Positions 13,690-25,283 of a stretch of 64,000 nt of DNA are shown here, piece by piece (positions within the stretch are counted from its first letter, which is position 1; each line of letters begins with the position of its first letter). Location of the stretch: the NCBI GenBank assembly GCA_940671915.1, contig CALNVZ010003429.1:21845143-21909142 (forward strand), read 5' to 3'. Source of the stretch: Paracentrotus lividus. Taxonomy: Eukaryota > Echinodermata > Echinoidea > Camarodonta > Echinidae. The notes under the pieces were generated by a model. That model was not told the DNA's origin and did no database searches. It saw only the letters and a list, made by a program, of their open reading frames with translations. The translations under genes and the position numbers were made by a program.

Positions 13690-14350
13690 TCCAATTCTCC
13701 CCCTGAGCCCCTCCTCACGTGCTCTTTTTTCACTTCTTGTACATAACCTACTATATTTTGGTATGAATACAAAAATATTTTACTTTTCGCATGTCTATCT
13801 TAACTACTCCTGCTTCTTGATATAGCTCATCAGCCTTGGCGCTCCTTCTCGTGCTTGCATAACTCTCTTCCATACTTCTCGCCTCTCTCCCAAAACCGTA
13901 TATCGCTCTCCCTCTTCTTCTGCCATATCTAATCTTCCTTCACCCATAATCACCACCAACTTTTCTCTCCTGTGATCCTCTTTCTATATCTTCCTTGACT
14001 TTAGCATTCAACCGTCTAATGTATCTACTTTCTATCTCTCAGTATCTTACTCCCTGCTTTCTCTGCAATCTCTCACCTTCACAGCTACAGACCTGTCTCT
14101 TTCTACTTCGACTCAGGTCCCCTCTCGCTTTCTCTCTCGTCTCGTCGTGGTTATACTCTCCCGCCTGTTCGATCCATCCGTATGCTCAACTTAATCCATG
14201 TTTTTCCCTTCCTCTCACTTTGTTCGTGCCTTAACCTGGCTGATATCTACCTCTTTTTGTCTGACGTACGCTCTGATCCCTTTACTCCCTTGAGGCTTTG
14301 CTATACTCCGATTCTCGTAGCCCTCTCGATCCAATGTTTGGTGTTTCTCA
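13690..14350. other. Pyrimidine-rich block
   Basis: The + strand is mostly C and T, with short CTCTC and TCTTC words but no exact period. The open frames here (for example 13995-14234) are Leu/Ser/Phe-rich products of this composition. It is the opposite strand bias to that of the 1-3170 tract. Confidence 0.55.
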
Positions 14351-15561
14351 CTTTTTCCTTTTTCCTCTGACTTTATGCTCCATAGACTAAGCTTCTCTTT
14401 TCATTACTTCGCTTGTATCATAAGTTATATGGATCTTTAAGTTGAGGGTCTGTGTCAATGATATTCTTCCGATAACACGCCCTGCTCCTCAAAGTTTTAT
14501 TATGCTTGCTCTAATCTACATTAACATCGGCATACTCTCTACGATAAGACAAATATATGGTTGTCTTATCCATTGTAATACATATTTATAATGATCAATT
14601 ATATCTAGTGTGCACTCGCTAACGGCTTTAAGTCTCCGAATGAATGATTCATCCTTAATTTGTCCAATGCTATATTGGCCATATTATAGGAACCTGAGAC
14701 AACTACTCATCTCATGTAGCAACATTTACAATCCATAGATTTAACCAAATAGACTCTGAAATAGTTCATTTTACTTATATAGATATAAATTAATAATTAA
14801 TGTTTAATACATCTTCTTAGTGGGAGCTAATCATATGCATAATATTATAACATTTTTATTTGGATTGGAGTATTATTATACCATGAATACCAATTTGTAC
14901 AGTATATTTTATATACTTCTATATTATCATTTGAATTAATGTATCCCTTTCTTGGCTCAGATTTATGGGATTCCAGAGCATTGGATTTCCATAATTGCCT
15001 CCCTAAAAGTATTTGTCGAAAAGGGGATTTTACTCTCGTGCACCACGCTTGTTATACTTCTTCTGGAGGAGCAGTTCCGTGTCAGTCCGTCATTGGGATT
15101 TCTCTGCCGCCTAAATATAATGACTTTGCTAAATCATAATCCCACTCTACTTTGTGAGTGAGAGAACCGTCGCAGAACAGTGTTCACTCTACATCGCTAT
15201 CAAAACTTCACTCTAATTGCTTGTGAAGTGATGTCTACTGTACATGTGTTCTCTCGACGTTGTGCCTATGTATAAATCTGATGTGCTTGTGGGTTTATAC
15301 TTTAGATGTTTCGATTTCTTCAAACTCTTTTTGGTTTATGTTTATTCAATTGAACAACAGTTAGTTAGAAAATTATTACGATTTGTCAGGGTCGCTAACG
15401 AGACTATAGCGAGAAGGGTAGATTCGGTCTTGTAATCAGAGGCAACAGAACAATTGTTGGGGTGTTATCACACAAGTTTCTAATCTAATTACACTTCTAA
15501 AAACTTGCTAGAATCGTTATTGCTAAATTGTATTTCAGTTACTTGATGTGCGGAATGGGTG

Positions 15562-15586
15562 NNNNNNNNNNNNNNNNNNNNNNNNN
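15562..15586. other. Assembly gap of 25 N
   Basis: Twenty-five N bases. Sequence to the right is a second copy of the FEM1 5' flank; sequence to the left shows no relation to it. The join should be treated as unproven. Confidence 0.99.
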
Positions 15587-15835
15587 TTTATGTTGTTACT
15601 CCAAATAGGAAAAATGACCAGAAAGATATGGTATGAAAATGAGCACCAAAAAATAGGATTCCAGGAGGACTCGTCTAACACAAGCATCTATTTTATTTCT
15701 TAATTTTTCTATCAACAAAAAAAAAAATGGAGATCTATTATTCATCTTTGACAATGATTAAGAAATATATTTTCTTGTTTATTAATAGATCTGTTGAGAA
15801 GTAAAAACCTTGGATAAAAGGCAGCCATCACGGAC
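15587..15835 (+). repeat. Extra copy of the FEM1-like gene 5' flank
   Basis: This repeats 15990-16215 with small indels. Both contain GGAAAAATGACCAGAAAGAT, GGTATGAAAATGAGC, ATTATTCATCTTTGACAA and GATCTGTTGAGAAGTAAAAA. Here the copy has no FEM1 gene after it; it runs into a MITE arm instead. It is either a partial local duplication or the edge of a further FEM1 unit collapsed at the gap. Confidence 0.85.
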
Positions 15836-15972
15836 CAACAACAAGTATTAGAATGGTAATGAGTTGCCCTGTGCAGTGATATGAATTTTGTAATCACCAC
15901 TGAAATTTTAGAAATTGTTAATGATCACCTTGGGTTTCCTTTTGGGTTTTTTTTTTAGACACCCAGTATATG
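15836..15972 (-). mobile_element. Single arm of a TA-inserting MITE
   Basis: Read on the minus strand it begins TACTGGGTGTC, then an A run, AAAGGAAACCCAAGGTGATC, TTTCAGTGGTGATTA and ATTACCATTCTAATAC. These landmarks occur in the same order in the arms of the 29285-30318 element. Only one arm is present, and a second solo copy lies at 4571-4700. Confidence 0.7.
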
Positions 15973-16241
15973 CCTGACACTTTACATGTATGTTGTTACT
16001 GCAAAGAGGAAAAATGACCAGAAAGATATGGTATGAAAATGAGCCAAGCTTCTATTCTATTTTTTTAATTTTCCTGTCAACTAAAAAAAAATATGGAGAT
16101 ACATTGTATTATTCATCTTTGACAACAATTCATAGAGATTATTTGTTCTGGTTTATCATTAGATCTGTTGAGAAGTAAAAACCTTGGATAAAAGACAGCA
16201 ATCAAAGACCAACTACCAGTCGACCTGCCGTGATATCAAGT

Positions 16242-17906
16242 ATGGAGGGGCCTAGTCAATCAAGTCGTGGTGAGACTGAAGTAACTGATATAGTTGATAT
16301 GGTAGATAAAGATGGTTGGACACCTTTAATGATTGCTTGTGCAAGAAATCAGATCAAAATGGTCAAGAGTTTACTTGATCGGGGAGCTAACCCTAATTTC
16401 AGATCTACCAAAGATAAAAACACACCAATGCACTGTGCTTCTTCGGGCTATCTTTGCAAGGAGATTCGATTTGGACACACTGATCATTTTCATAGTAGAG
16501 ATGACAGGAGAGCAAGAATTGACATCCTTAGACTTCTCGTCCAGCATGGTGCAACCCTGACGAATAACTCTAATGGACTCAGTCCTCTTACTCTGGCTGC
16601 ATTATACAATCGCTCTGATACGTTGGATTTTTTTCTTCAGAATGATGTATCCCACCAGTTGCAGATATCCAACATAGACAAAGCAAAAGCTTATGAGCTT
16701 CTTGGAGTGGCATACAGTCTTAATATGATGATCGGTTCTGAACCTGATAAAGTCCCCCGCAGACTTTTCCGGAGGGCTCTGTCCATATATAAAGAAGAGG
16801 GTATTACATCATTTAGTGATCATAAACCATCAGAAATAGCCTCTTCTTTCTCTCTTTTCTCAGGAAAGGAATGTAAAAGTGAAGAAGACTTTGATGAAAC
16901 TATCTGCAGCCGCACTTGGTCTGTAAAGAACCAAGGTTTCCTAGTTGCAGAGAGAGTCCTACCAGAAGCAATGAAGACGTGGTACCTTTTTCCAAGACTT
17001 ATCAAACATGGGCTAGATGGAGTGTTTAACAATGGATCGAATGCATTCTGTCTGTCACAAGGAACTCAGATCTTGAGAGAAGTTATGCAGTGGGAGGTGG
17101 AATCAAAAAGTCATCTTAATTCAGTCCTGGTGGGGCTTTTGGATGGCATTGCCTCCTTAGAACATCCTGTTGATGATGATGTAATGAAAGAATGTTATGA
17201 GTTGCTGGATCTTTGTCTTCAAATGTTGAATAAACTCTCCCCGGACCATCTCCAGAGGATGAGCTTTTCTTTGGTTAACGAACTTGGCCGTTTCTTGTTT
17301 GATCTTGCTCTCTATAACTTTGTCAAATCAAATGAAAGGTTTGAATCTCTTCTCCAGTTTTGTGAGAGAATTGTGAGAGATATGAGAAGGATCAATAACC
17401 GTTGTGAATCAGTCGTTCATGAAATCTTGGGCCACATTGTCAAAGAATTATGGAAATTCTTCCAAGATGCCAAAACATTTGATGTCCGAATGGGAGAGAA
17501 CCGTCTGAAGCATGTGATCTCCAGGATTCTGATGTGTGAAGATGCAACTCAAAACGGCCTTGAAGGTGACTCCATGTTGCATTCGTTATTGGGTGTTTCT
17601 GGATCATACATGTATGAAATGGAGTTCACAAGAGAGATAGCTCTTATCCTCATTCGCAATGGATGCGACATTGGAGCACTAGGTAGCTATGGGGAAACCG
17701 TGAAGGATTTGATATGTAATTACATCATCGTAGATGGTATTCCACCAGAAATTGAAGACTTGATAACCTTGATCTCCCCACCAACATCAATCTTGCCCCT
17801 TGAAGAACTAGCTGCACGAACAATCCTTCGTAACAAGATCCCCTATGAGGGTGTTCTCCCAAAATTTCTATCAGACTTTGTTCGAGGAAACCCCAAGCTT
17901 TATTGA
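16242..17906 (+). CDS. FEM1-like protein A, single exon, N-terminally short
   Basis: This is a 554-residue, intron-free ORF. It starts at MEGPSQSS; an in-frame TAA at 16176-16178 lies upstream with no other ATG between, so the start is well bounded. The protein has three ankyrin repeats: about residues 22-54 with DGWTPLMIACARNQ; 57-108 with a long insert before DILRLLVQHGA; and 111-135 with NGLSPLTLAALY. A helical region from about 146 (AKAYELLGVAYSL) corresponds to the ELLGATF region of FEM1. A degenerate ankyrin pair follows near 440-515 (EIALILIRNGCDI). The C-terminal LPLEELAARTI fits an Elongin-binding BC box, with a following CUL2-box-like segment, GVLPKFL. FEM1 proteins are substrate receptors of CUL2 ubiquitin ligases that read C-terminal degrons. 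The first ankyrin repeats of FEM1 are missing. Family call is from alignment by eye; function is inferred. Confidence 0.85.
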   Translation: MEGPSQSSRGETEVTDIVDMVDKDGWTPLMIACARNQIKMVKSLLDRGANPNFRSTKDKNTPMHCASSGYLCKEIRFGHTDHFHSRDDRRARIDILRLLVQHGATLTNNSNGLSPLTLAALYNRSDTLDFFLQNDVSHQLQISNIDKAKAYELLGVAYSLNMMIGSEPDKVPRRLFRRALSIYKEEGITSFSDHKPSEIASSFSLFSGKECKSEEDFDETICSRTWSVKNQGFLVAERVLPEAMKTWYLFPRLIKHGLDGVFNNGSNAFCLSQGTQILREVMQWEVESKSHLNSVLVGLLDGIASLEHPVDDDVMKECYELLDLCLQMLNKLSPDHLQRMSFSLVNELGRFLFDLALYNFVKSNERFESLLQFCERIVRDMRRINNRCESVVHEILGHIVKELWKFFQDAKTFDVRMGENRLKHVISRILMCEDATQNGLEGDSMLHSLLGVSGSYMYEMEFTREIALILIRNGCDIGALGSYGETVKDLICNYIIVDGIPPEIEDLITLISPPTSILPLEELAARTILRNKIPYEGVLPKFLSDFVRGNPKLY

Positions 17907-18158
17907 GCAATGTTGTTAAAGAATTCTGGAATTCTGCCCAACTTGTTTGCAACTTGTTGACTTTGTTATGGGGCTATGAATGTATTAAAATAATATGTGT
18001 TGTTTTTAATAGTGTGTTATAATTGGCATGTATTGTAAAGACTACGCTGCTCAGGAAGTTGCATTACATGATTGTATGGGTTATAGGAATCTGGGCAGCA
18101 TTGAGTAGTTGAGGACTTGATGTGGTGCTGGTTCATAGTGGCTGTAACTGCACTTAGC

Positions 18159-18164
18159 AATAAA
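18159..18164 (+). promoter_or_regulatory. Candidate polyadenylation signal of FEM1-like A
   Basis: A canonical AATAAA lies about 250 bases after the stop codon of FEM1-like A, inside the 3' flank shared with the second copy. It is placed by motif only. Confidence 0.4.
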
Positions 18165-18350
18165 AATACACTGAGAGTGTACATGTATATGTATAGACCG
18201 TAGTTGCTTAATAGACGATTAAGGTACTATGAATATGGCCCTGATCAATCTTAAATGTTTAACAAATTCTCAAAAGAATATAACTTTTATCAAAGTAACT
18301 TTGTAGGACAAATCTTGGGAAACAGTCTGTTTCTTATTCAGGTGCTTGTA

Positions 18351-20617
18351 CAGTGTGTTCCTAAAAAAAGGTAATCGAAGTTCAAAGGTCAGCCATTTGA
18401 AAAAAGTATATTTTATTTTTGTAATTTTTTCACCAAAATACGGAGTATCTCATCAGCTTTCATTTGACATCTTGCTTGAACCAAAATTTTTACGGATCAC
18501 TGAGTTACGGTTCTCTGAAGGTGACAGGTACAAAACCCATTTTTTCCAAGTTTTCTGTTTTTAGGGTTCGAAGTAACTTTGTGAGTTTGTTAGTCATGTT
18601 AGTGGTAGTTATTGGTTTCATCAGGTTTTTTTTTTTCTTTAGCCATTTGAAAAATAAATGGTTTTAAATAATTCAAGTTAGTTCACATAAAAGAGCAACT
18701 CTCTGGCTTTCATTTGGCACCTGTCATGCATCATTACCACCACTGATCACTGAATTATATCCATCTAAAGTTGATAGTACAAATTCCACTTTTCCATGTT
18801 TTTTTAAATTTAGAAGCTGGATTAAATCCTACAAAGATTGATCATCCGTAACTTATTTTCTGCTTGAAATTTTGGAAATGGGTACCATCATTCAGCCCTT
18901 ACCTTTTACGCAGCAATACCCTCGACATGACCACCTTCCCTATCAACACAAAGCTGGAACGACGTTGCATGTCTTGCACTGCTCTTTGGACCCTTGTAGG
19001 ATCCTGACGAAGGACATCGATCTCACGCTGAATACGCGCCTGCAATTCATCCAGATCACGTGGTGGCAATGTGTAGACCTAACTCTTCAAGTATCCCCAC
19101 AGGAAAAAGTCACAGGGTGTCATGTCAGGGGATCTTGGAGGCCATTCGACCTCATGATTGAGAGCTATTATGCGTTGGCCAAATAGCTCTCCCAGTCTCT
19201 CACGGACAGCTCGGAGACGATGAGCTGGTGCACCATCTTGCACCCACCAAATATGCCGGAAGATCCCTCGATCCTGTCTCTTGAAGTTTTGTTCCAGCTG
19301 GGGCACAATGTTTTCGTTGATCATGTCCAAGTACATGCCGCCATTAATGGTTCTGATGAAGAAATATGGACCAATTATTTGGCCATTCCCACACAGGCCA
19401 ACCCACACACTCGATTTCTGTCTGTTCATACTTAATTTGTAATTAAACTCTGGTGGATGTCCTCCAGCCGCGTATTCTACGACATTGTGTTCACTCTGCC
19501 GTTCATGTTAAATGCGGCTTCATCACCAACAACAATGTTTCGCAGAAAATTGATCGATCCTGCTCAGGAGCCATCTTGAAAATTCGAGTTTCCTCTGGAA
19601 ATCCCTATCCAGCAGTTGATGACGAACATGCACTTTGTAAGGATACATGTTAAGATCCAATCGGGCAATACGATGGAAGGTTGTCGGCCTTATCCCTAAA
19701 CCATTGCGGCGTGCAGTTGTTGCCCTTGGTTGGGCCTCCAGTCGTCTCCTGACGGCTTCAATGTTGTCTGGGCATCTACCACTCCTCGGACTACCGGAAT
19801 TGCCCTTATTTCTGTTGAGACTCGTTCCATGTCGGTGATATTTACGGACATTGGCCCAGATAGTCTTATTGGCCCGAGGGTCTCTGTTTGGGAACCGCAA
19901 ACGGAATGCGTTCCTCGTTTCAATCATGCTACCGGTACCGTGAAATGTTGCCACCACAAATGTCCTTTGCTCAACTGTTAGTTGCACCATGATTGGATAT
20001 CATTTGATGTTGCCTGTCACATTTAAGACTGTACCTATCCCTCTTGAATACTTACAACTAACTTTTGTACTTACCTGACCTTGCTGCTAAACAATACATG
20101 TTACATGACAATAAAACATTTCCAATCATTCAAAAGAATGTGGGATTATGCACACCTGTCATTGCATCAGGGTTTAAAATTTCCAGGTGATAATGTAGCA
20201 GTCAATGCCTTTCATCTCTCATGTAATGTTTGAAGGGATGTGCTTACCAAAGATTGCACTTTGACACTGATTATGTAATATTCAATTCTTTCACAAAATG
20301 TTTGAGAGAAAAAAGGAATTTCATTGAAATTTACCATAGAAAAAAAAAACCCTGATAAAACCAACAACTTCAACTAACAAACTCACAAAGTTACTCCAAA
20401 CCCTAAAAACATAAAACTTGGAAAAAATGGGTTTTGTACCTGTCACCTTCGGAGAACCATAACTCGGTGATCCGTGAAAATGTTGGTGCGAGCAAAGCCT
20501 CAAATGAAAGCTGATGAGATACTTCGTATTTTGGTGAAAAAATTACAAAAATTAAATGTGGATTTTTTTACATGGCTGACCTTTGAACTTCGATTACCTT
20601 TTTTAAGGAACACAATG
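18351..20617 (-). mobile_element. Decayed Tc1/mariner-superfamily transposon (DD41D type)
   Basis: A 2.27-kb element with long inverted ends of roughly 260-300 bp: 18351 begins CAGTGTGTTCC and the right end, read inward, begins CATTGTGTTCC. Both continue with an A run, GGTAATCGAAGTTCAAAGG and later ATCTCATCAGCTTTCATTTG-like words. TA precedes the left end; the right TA is lost. It encloses the broken transposase at 18905-19990 and sits in the 3' flank of FEM1-like A, absent from the matching place in unit B, so it inserted after the duplication. Confidence 0.85.
18905..19990 (-). pseudogene. Inactivated DD41D mariner-type transposase
   Basis: The start is the ATG at 19990 (MVQLTVEQRTF). An N-terminal helix-turn-helix DNA-binding region follows. 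The first catalytic Asp is in VVGDEAAFNMNG, the second in WWVQDGAPAH and the third in SPDMTPCDFFLWG. I count 41 residues between the second and third, which is the DD41D arrangement within the IS630-Tc1-mariner superfamily. The gene is dead. The frame shifts near 19546-19549 (A homopolymer) and near 19480. There is an in-frame stop at 19079-19081 after GYLKS, then VYTLPPRDLDELQ continues in frame. A further shift lies near 18955. The catalytic triad itself is still readable, so decay is moderate. Confidence 0.85.
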
Positions 20618-22357
20618 GAATGCTCTTGAAAATGATATGAGACAATGTAAATCATAATAAAAAAAAAAAAAAACTTTTTAGTCGGATTTAAGACAATTCT
20701 TCTTGCAGAATATTTCATATGTAAATAGTGTACTAGTAAATATTGTAAAATCTTAAGTAATAATTTTGTTTTAATATAAAGTATGTACATATGTTTGCCT
20801 TTATGTGAATGAATATGCACAATAATGGAACTGGACGGGGCCAACCTCGATTAGCTTTCTTATTTGTTGGTTCCATTTTATACCAAATGCATATTTATAT
20901 TGAATATTGTAATGTATATTTTGAAATATTGGTAATAAATAAATACAATACAATACATTATTCTATGTAACAAGAAAGATATCCTGATATTCATTGCTAA
21001 GAGCTTATTAGACAAATAATACAAATCTTGCCTCAATCCAATGAGTAGATTTAATATACATGTATGTATTGGGTGGACCAATATATTTATTGCATTTTCG
21101 TGATGTTTTCAATTGATTACTTCGATATTGAGAGTGATTATTAACAAGAGATGTTTGTTTATGTTGTTCTTATTATGTTTTGGTCAACAATTGAAATGAA
21201 TTTTTAGAGGATAAATATTAATTTATTTGTTACCGTGATGAAATACAAGTTGTTGATTGACATGGTGTGTATGCCAGTAATATAATGAAATACCTCTGAA
21301 ATATCGTTTAATTGTTTCATTGTCGTGGAATCCGCTCAGTGTCGGTTTAAAATATGCTGTCTACATCAAGTAGGTAAAATTCATTCAATTAACAGTTGTG
21401 GATATTCTTTCATATTTTGTATGCTGTTTTGTAAAATTAGATTTAGTCACGGTAGACATGAGTATTTGTTATAATTGCATAATATTGTTTAATATCTTGA
21501 TATCAAAGTATGCATTATAATTTACTTTATTGTTGTTGTGAAAGTTTACGTCACTGATCGATTTTTTTTTTTACCATACTATTTATTCAGTGTGATAAGA
21601 ATATTCTTGGATTGAAATGTATTTATTGTGAGAAGAATATTCTAGGATTGAATTGTATATTAGTTTATAATTGTTTACGATAAGCATACGTTTGTAGGCT
21701 TTTCTTGAAGTGTTATTAATTTATTTTGTATATTTATCTTGTATTATTATTACATGTGGATCGTTCGTCAGTGCAGAGTCAGTACGGCTGTGTGCCTTAC
21801 GACGGTGCTGTGTTGATTTTTGGTTTAGCGTTTTTGATATTCTTCCTTGTTTATTTGTTTATTTGTTTATTATGACAAAGAATTTTGTTCATTGTTACAT
21901 TTAAATTCCAAATCATCTTCCTTTTCATCTTTTCTTCATGTCTTTTAATCAGGGATATAATTAGTAATTTAATTAATGTGATTTTTTTTTTAAACTTGCA
22001 TGTGTACACATGGCACATCAACTTGTGTTTGTCTTCCGCATTTCCTTCACTCACCGGTATACCAATTGAACTAGGTTGTCATTGATTATGGAATGTTCAA
22101 TATATTCAGTGATTGAATAATTTGCATCCTACTATATTTCACTTTCACATGGAAAATTATGGTCTTATTTATAATACTTTCCGTGAATCTCTTTGAAAAT
22201 AAATTTCCAGTGGATTGGAATGTCCGTGAATAATAATTCAATATGCAGGAGCTATATCTTAATACCAAATCGAAATCAAAGTGACCCAATATCAAAAGTT
22301 GCAAATTTATCATACATATTTAAATAGGCTATATTTTATCCATTCTATATCAAACTT
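20618..22357. other. Intergenic part of unit A
   Basis: No gene recognised. 20980-21080 matches 28708-28790 and 22080-22340 matches 30366-30690, confirming it as duplicated flank of the FEM1-like genes. The open frames here are short and unsupported. Confidence 0.6.
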
Positions 22358-23829
22358 GGGGCCGTTTCTCGAAACCGTCATATAAAGTCTAAGTGCGTGG
22401 ACATCCCATTGAAACGCGTATAATTCTACAATAGGGCCATTCCACGGCAAGTGGTCCTGAGCACCAAAAAATAAAATTGGTAGATGCATTGTGGCTCTTT
22501 TGTTAGATAAATACCCACAAAATCATATTCCAAAACTGATTTTGCATAATTATTACTGCTACCAGAAATATGTGTTTCAGAGTATACAGTCTGTTAAGGA
22601 GGGGAAATAATTTGAATTTAAGGAAAAATTTGATAACACCACATCAATAATTTGACTACAATATTCATTCTTTTAACTTTATTCATCAACATTTAGTTAT
22701 TTTAATCAAATCCATATCATATTTGAACATGAGAAATGCAACTTTTCGAAAAAAATTGTTAACAGAAAACCTCATCTCAAGATGTAACTTACGTAACGCA
22801 AAAACGTCAAAAAGTTTTATCACTAAAAAATTACTTGAATACAATTTAATTATGGTACATTTCTAAAGCTAGTGTAGTATGCTAAATATCATTGTGAAAA
22901 ATCATAACATTTAAGTAACGTCTTCATAGATAGTGCCACTGGCAAAAGTGTGTAACTTACGTAACGTTGCGTAAGTTACAATAATTAAGTTAAGTACATC
23001 AGTTACTCGTGAAAATTGTGTTTGAAACTTTCTAAAACTTGACAGAAAGTTAAAAGTATATCAATTCAAAGTGCATTATCATTCAATTTTATAGCCAAAA
23101 TGAAGGCTTAAAAAATTATTGAAATTTACAAAATCCCAACAAAATTATGTACATGTGGGACTACACTTGAATTTGATTACTTATGATGCAAATATTTTAA
23201 TAACTGAAGAAGATAAAGCACAAAGTTCAGTTTTGGTTCCTATGATGTCAATCTACAAAATTAATCATAAATTAAGTTCATACAATTGGATAGAAGATAT
23301 TTTTTCATTTAATTTTTCAGACAACGTAACTTACGTAACGCTCATGTGTAACTTACGTAACGCTCATGGTAACTTAACGTAACGGGAGAAGATGGACTCA
23401 TACAAAAAATATGGGGGGTAGGATCTTCCTAATTTCAACTGAAAAATGTAGTTCTATTTCTTCCCTCTTGATTTTTAATGAAAGTTAGACAGGAGAACTA
23501 AACACTTCACAGGATTTTAAAATTTCCCAAAAAGGTGGTGATCCCATTTTCTCTGACGTAAAATACGTAACGCTCGAAAAATTGTTTGTCATTTTTTAAT
23601 TCAGGCAAGTGAGAGTATGTTTTGTTTCTTAAACTTGAGAGTATATGGCAAGATCTACCATAATAGGATTTAAACTTCCAATTGCATTTTATTAAGAAGA
23701 GGACAGACCTTTTATGTCAATATTTTTCTCTGAAATGTAACTTACGTAACGTGGAATGGCCCAATATGTGTCCTATGGGTTATCCAAGGACTTATAATAG
23801 ACCTATGACGGTTTTGAGAAATGGGCCCC
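22358..23829. mobile_element. Outer MITE with GGGGCC-GTTTCTCGAAACCGTCAT ends
   Basis: The left end reads GGGGCCGTTTCTCGAAACCG and the right end read inward gives GGGGCCCATTTCTCAAAACC. It has been split by the later insertion at 22434-23762, so the original element was about 140 bp. The same terminal type bounds 24230-24582. Confidence 0.75.
22434..23762. mobile_element. Non-autonomous element with GGGCCATTCCACG ends and 4-bp TSD (AATA)
   Basis: It begins GGGCCATTCCACG and ends with the complement CGTGGAATGGCCC. AATA stands on both sides (22430-22433 and 23763-23766). Inside, the motif TGTAACTTACGTAACG or close variants recurs near 22785, 22952, 22970 (inverted), 23324, 23346, 23370, 23562 and 23736, and directly abuts the right terminus. 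No transposase is present. It shares ends and TSD length with 37840-39297 and 41993-44003. Confidence 0.85.
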
Positions 23830-24229
23830 TGGTTATTACCTATCACCTTGAAAAATGTATTGTAATGATTTGAAAGTTTGAGTGAATAAAATTTTTTTTA
23901 ACTTCATTATTATGTGTAGTTATTTATTTCATTTCATTTGTACCAAATGACTAAAATGAGGGATAGCTTTTAACAATAATTGCATCGTTTGGTCTTAAAC
24001 AAATACGTTGCTGAAACTTTGATTATTTCTGAGCTTTCGGCAATGTTTGTGTTGGTCCTTCGTGCAGGACCATGTTGCACAAAAGCAAAAATTCAGTGTC
24101 AGTCAATCGCAAACACTACAGCATTATCAACATTATAGAGGCATACATAAATTGCATCGCACAGAGATATGAAATACATGTATGTTTAGGAGGTTGAAAT
24201 TGTGTGTAGGCCGTATGGTTGTGACGTCT

Positions 24230-24582
24230 GGGCCTGTTTCCCGAAACCATCATAAATCTAAGTTCATTGAGAACATTGGCGGCGATCCCGGGGACGGGGG
24301 GACGTGTCCCCCTCAATTTATATCGATTAGCTTGTGAAGCTAATAAAGAGGTAAAATGTATGTCAAATACAATGCTAAATGTTATCATAAGACAAACATT
24401 TTTCATTAGTTTCGGCATAACCGGTGCGAAAAATGCGAATTTTGAGGTATTATTTTTCACTTTCGGGTGGTTTCGCCCCCCCCCCCCCCCCAGTCGTGAA
24501 ATGAAATCGCCTCGCTTGATGGAGAACGCATAGGGACACGCGATTCAATAAGATTTTATTACGGTTTCGAAAAACGGGCCCC
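24230..24582. mobile_element. MITE with GGGCC-GTTTC-CGAAACC ends
   Basis: The left end GGGCCTGTTTCCCGAAACCAT mirrors the right end, which read inward gives GGGCCCGTTTTTCGAAACCG. The interior (24300-24490) is a second repeat also found inverted at 62475-62650. It includes a run of C bases (about 24477-24491) and a CACTTTCGGGTG block. Confidence 0.7.
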
Positions 24583-25252
24583 AGGAGATAACTGGAGTCA
24601 AAGGAGAAAGAAAACACAGTTCACTCCCATTGTCACAAAGGTGCTCCGAATAGTTCTAGCTAAATACAAGTGTGAACACGTGCCATTTGATCCTTGGAAA
24701 TGAGGGAGCATGGTGCAGTATCTGACAGAAAATGTCTAAGTAAACTGGGATGGGGCTCTGGATGGGGCTCATATGGGCCGCAAATTACTGATATCAATTA
24801 CTATGTTCAATGGGTGATGCGCCTCGCCAAAGTTTAATTGTCGCCCAACAACCCAATCAGAAATTTATAGGAAAGGGAAGACTTAGAGGCCGGAGCAGTT
24901 TTAAACAAACTTATCAAATCGATTATAAATATTTGAAGAGCTATGAAAGTTGGAAAAGTCTCGTTTATATACAAGCGCCCACTAAATCCAAGATCAATTT
25001 GGCGTCCTAAGTTTGATTCAAATTTGGCGCCCCTCTCCCCACCTCTAACTTCCAGACCAATGTCATGTCCCCTGAATTTAAGATCAATAAGCACCACAAA
25101 TGTTCAGATCAATCCAACCTAGATCGTATATCATTGCTCTCTTTTGTTTAATCCCTACCACTCCTTTCTCCCCCCCCCCCCCCTCTTTCTGTCTCTTTCA
25201 TTCTCCTCCCCCTCTCTTTTCTCTACCTTTTCTATATTTCTTCTCTTTTCCT

Positions 25253-25283
<31 letters not shown>

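Larger units (their letters stand above)
4871..15561. other. Long unannotated AT-rich stretch, no gene recognised
   Basis: I find no open frame above about 111 codons, no protein domain, no clear TIR element and no strong tandem array over 10.7 kb. Minor features inside are a 28-A run (5161-5188), a CpG-rich hairpin (7584-7623), an inverted dispersed repeat (7845-8005) and a pyrimidine-rich block (13690-14350). The lack of transposons contrasts with every other part of the window. It ends at an N gap, so it could be a poorly polished gap fill as well as real unique DNA. Confidence 0.5.

Noticed and set aside
16230..16241. GTG start four codons upstream of FEM1-like A
   Set aside because: Non-AUG starts are rare in animals and the paralogue starts at the matching ATG; 16242 was chosen.
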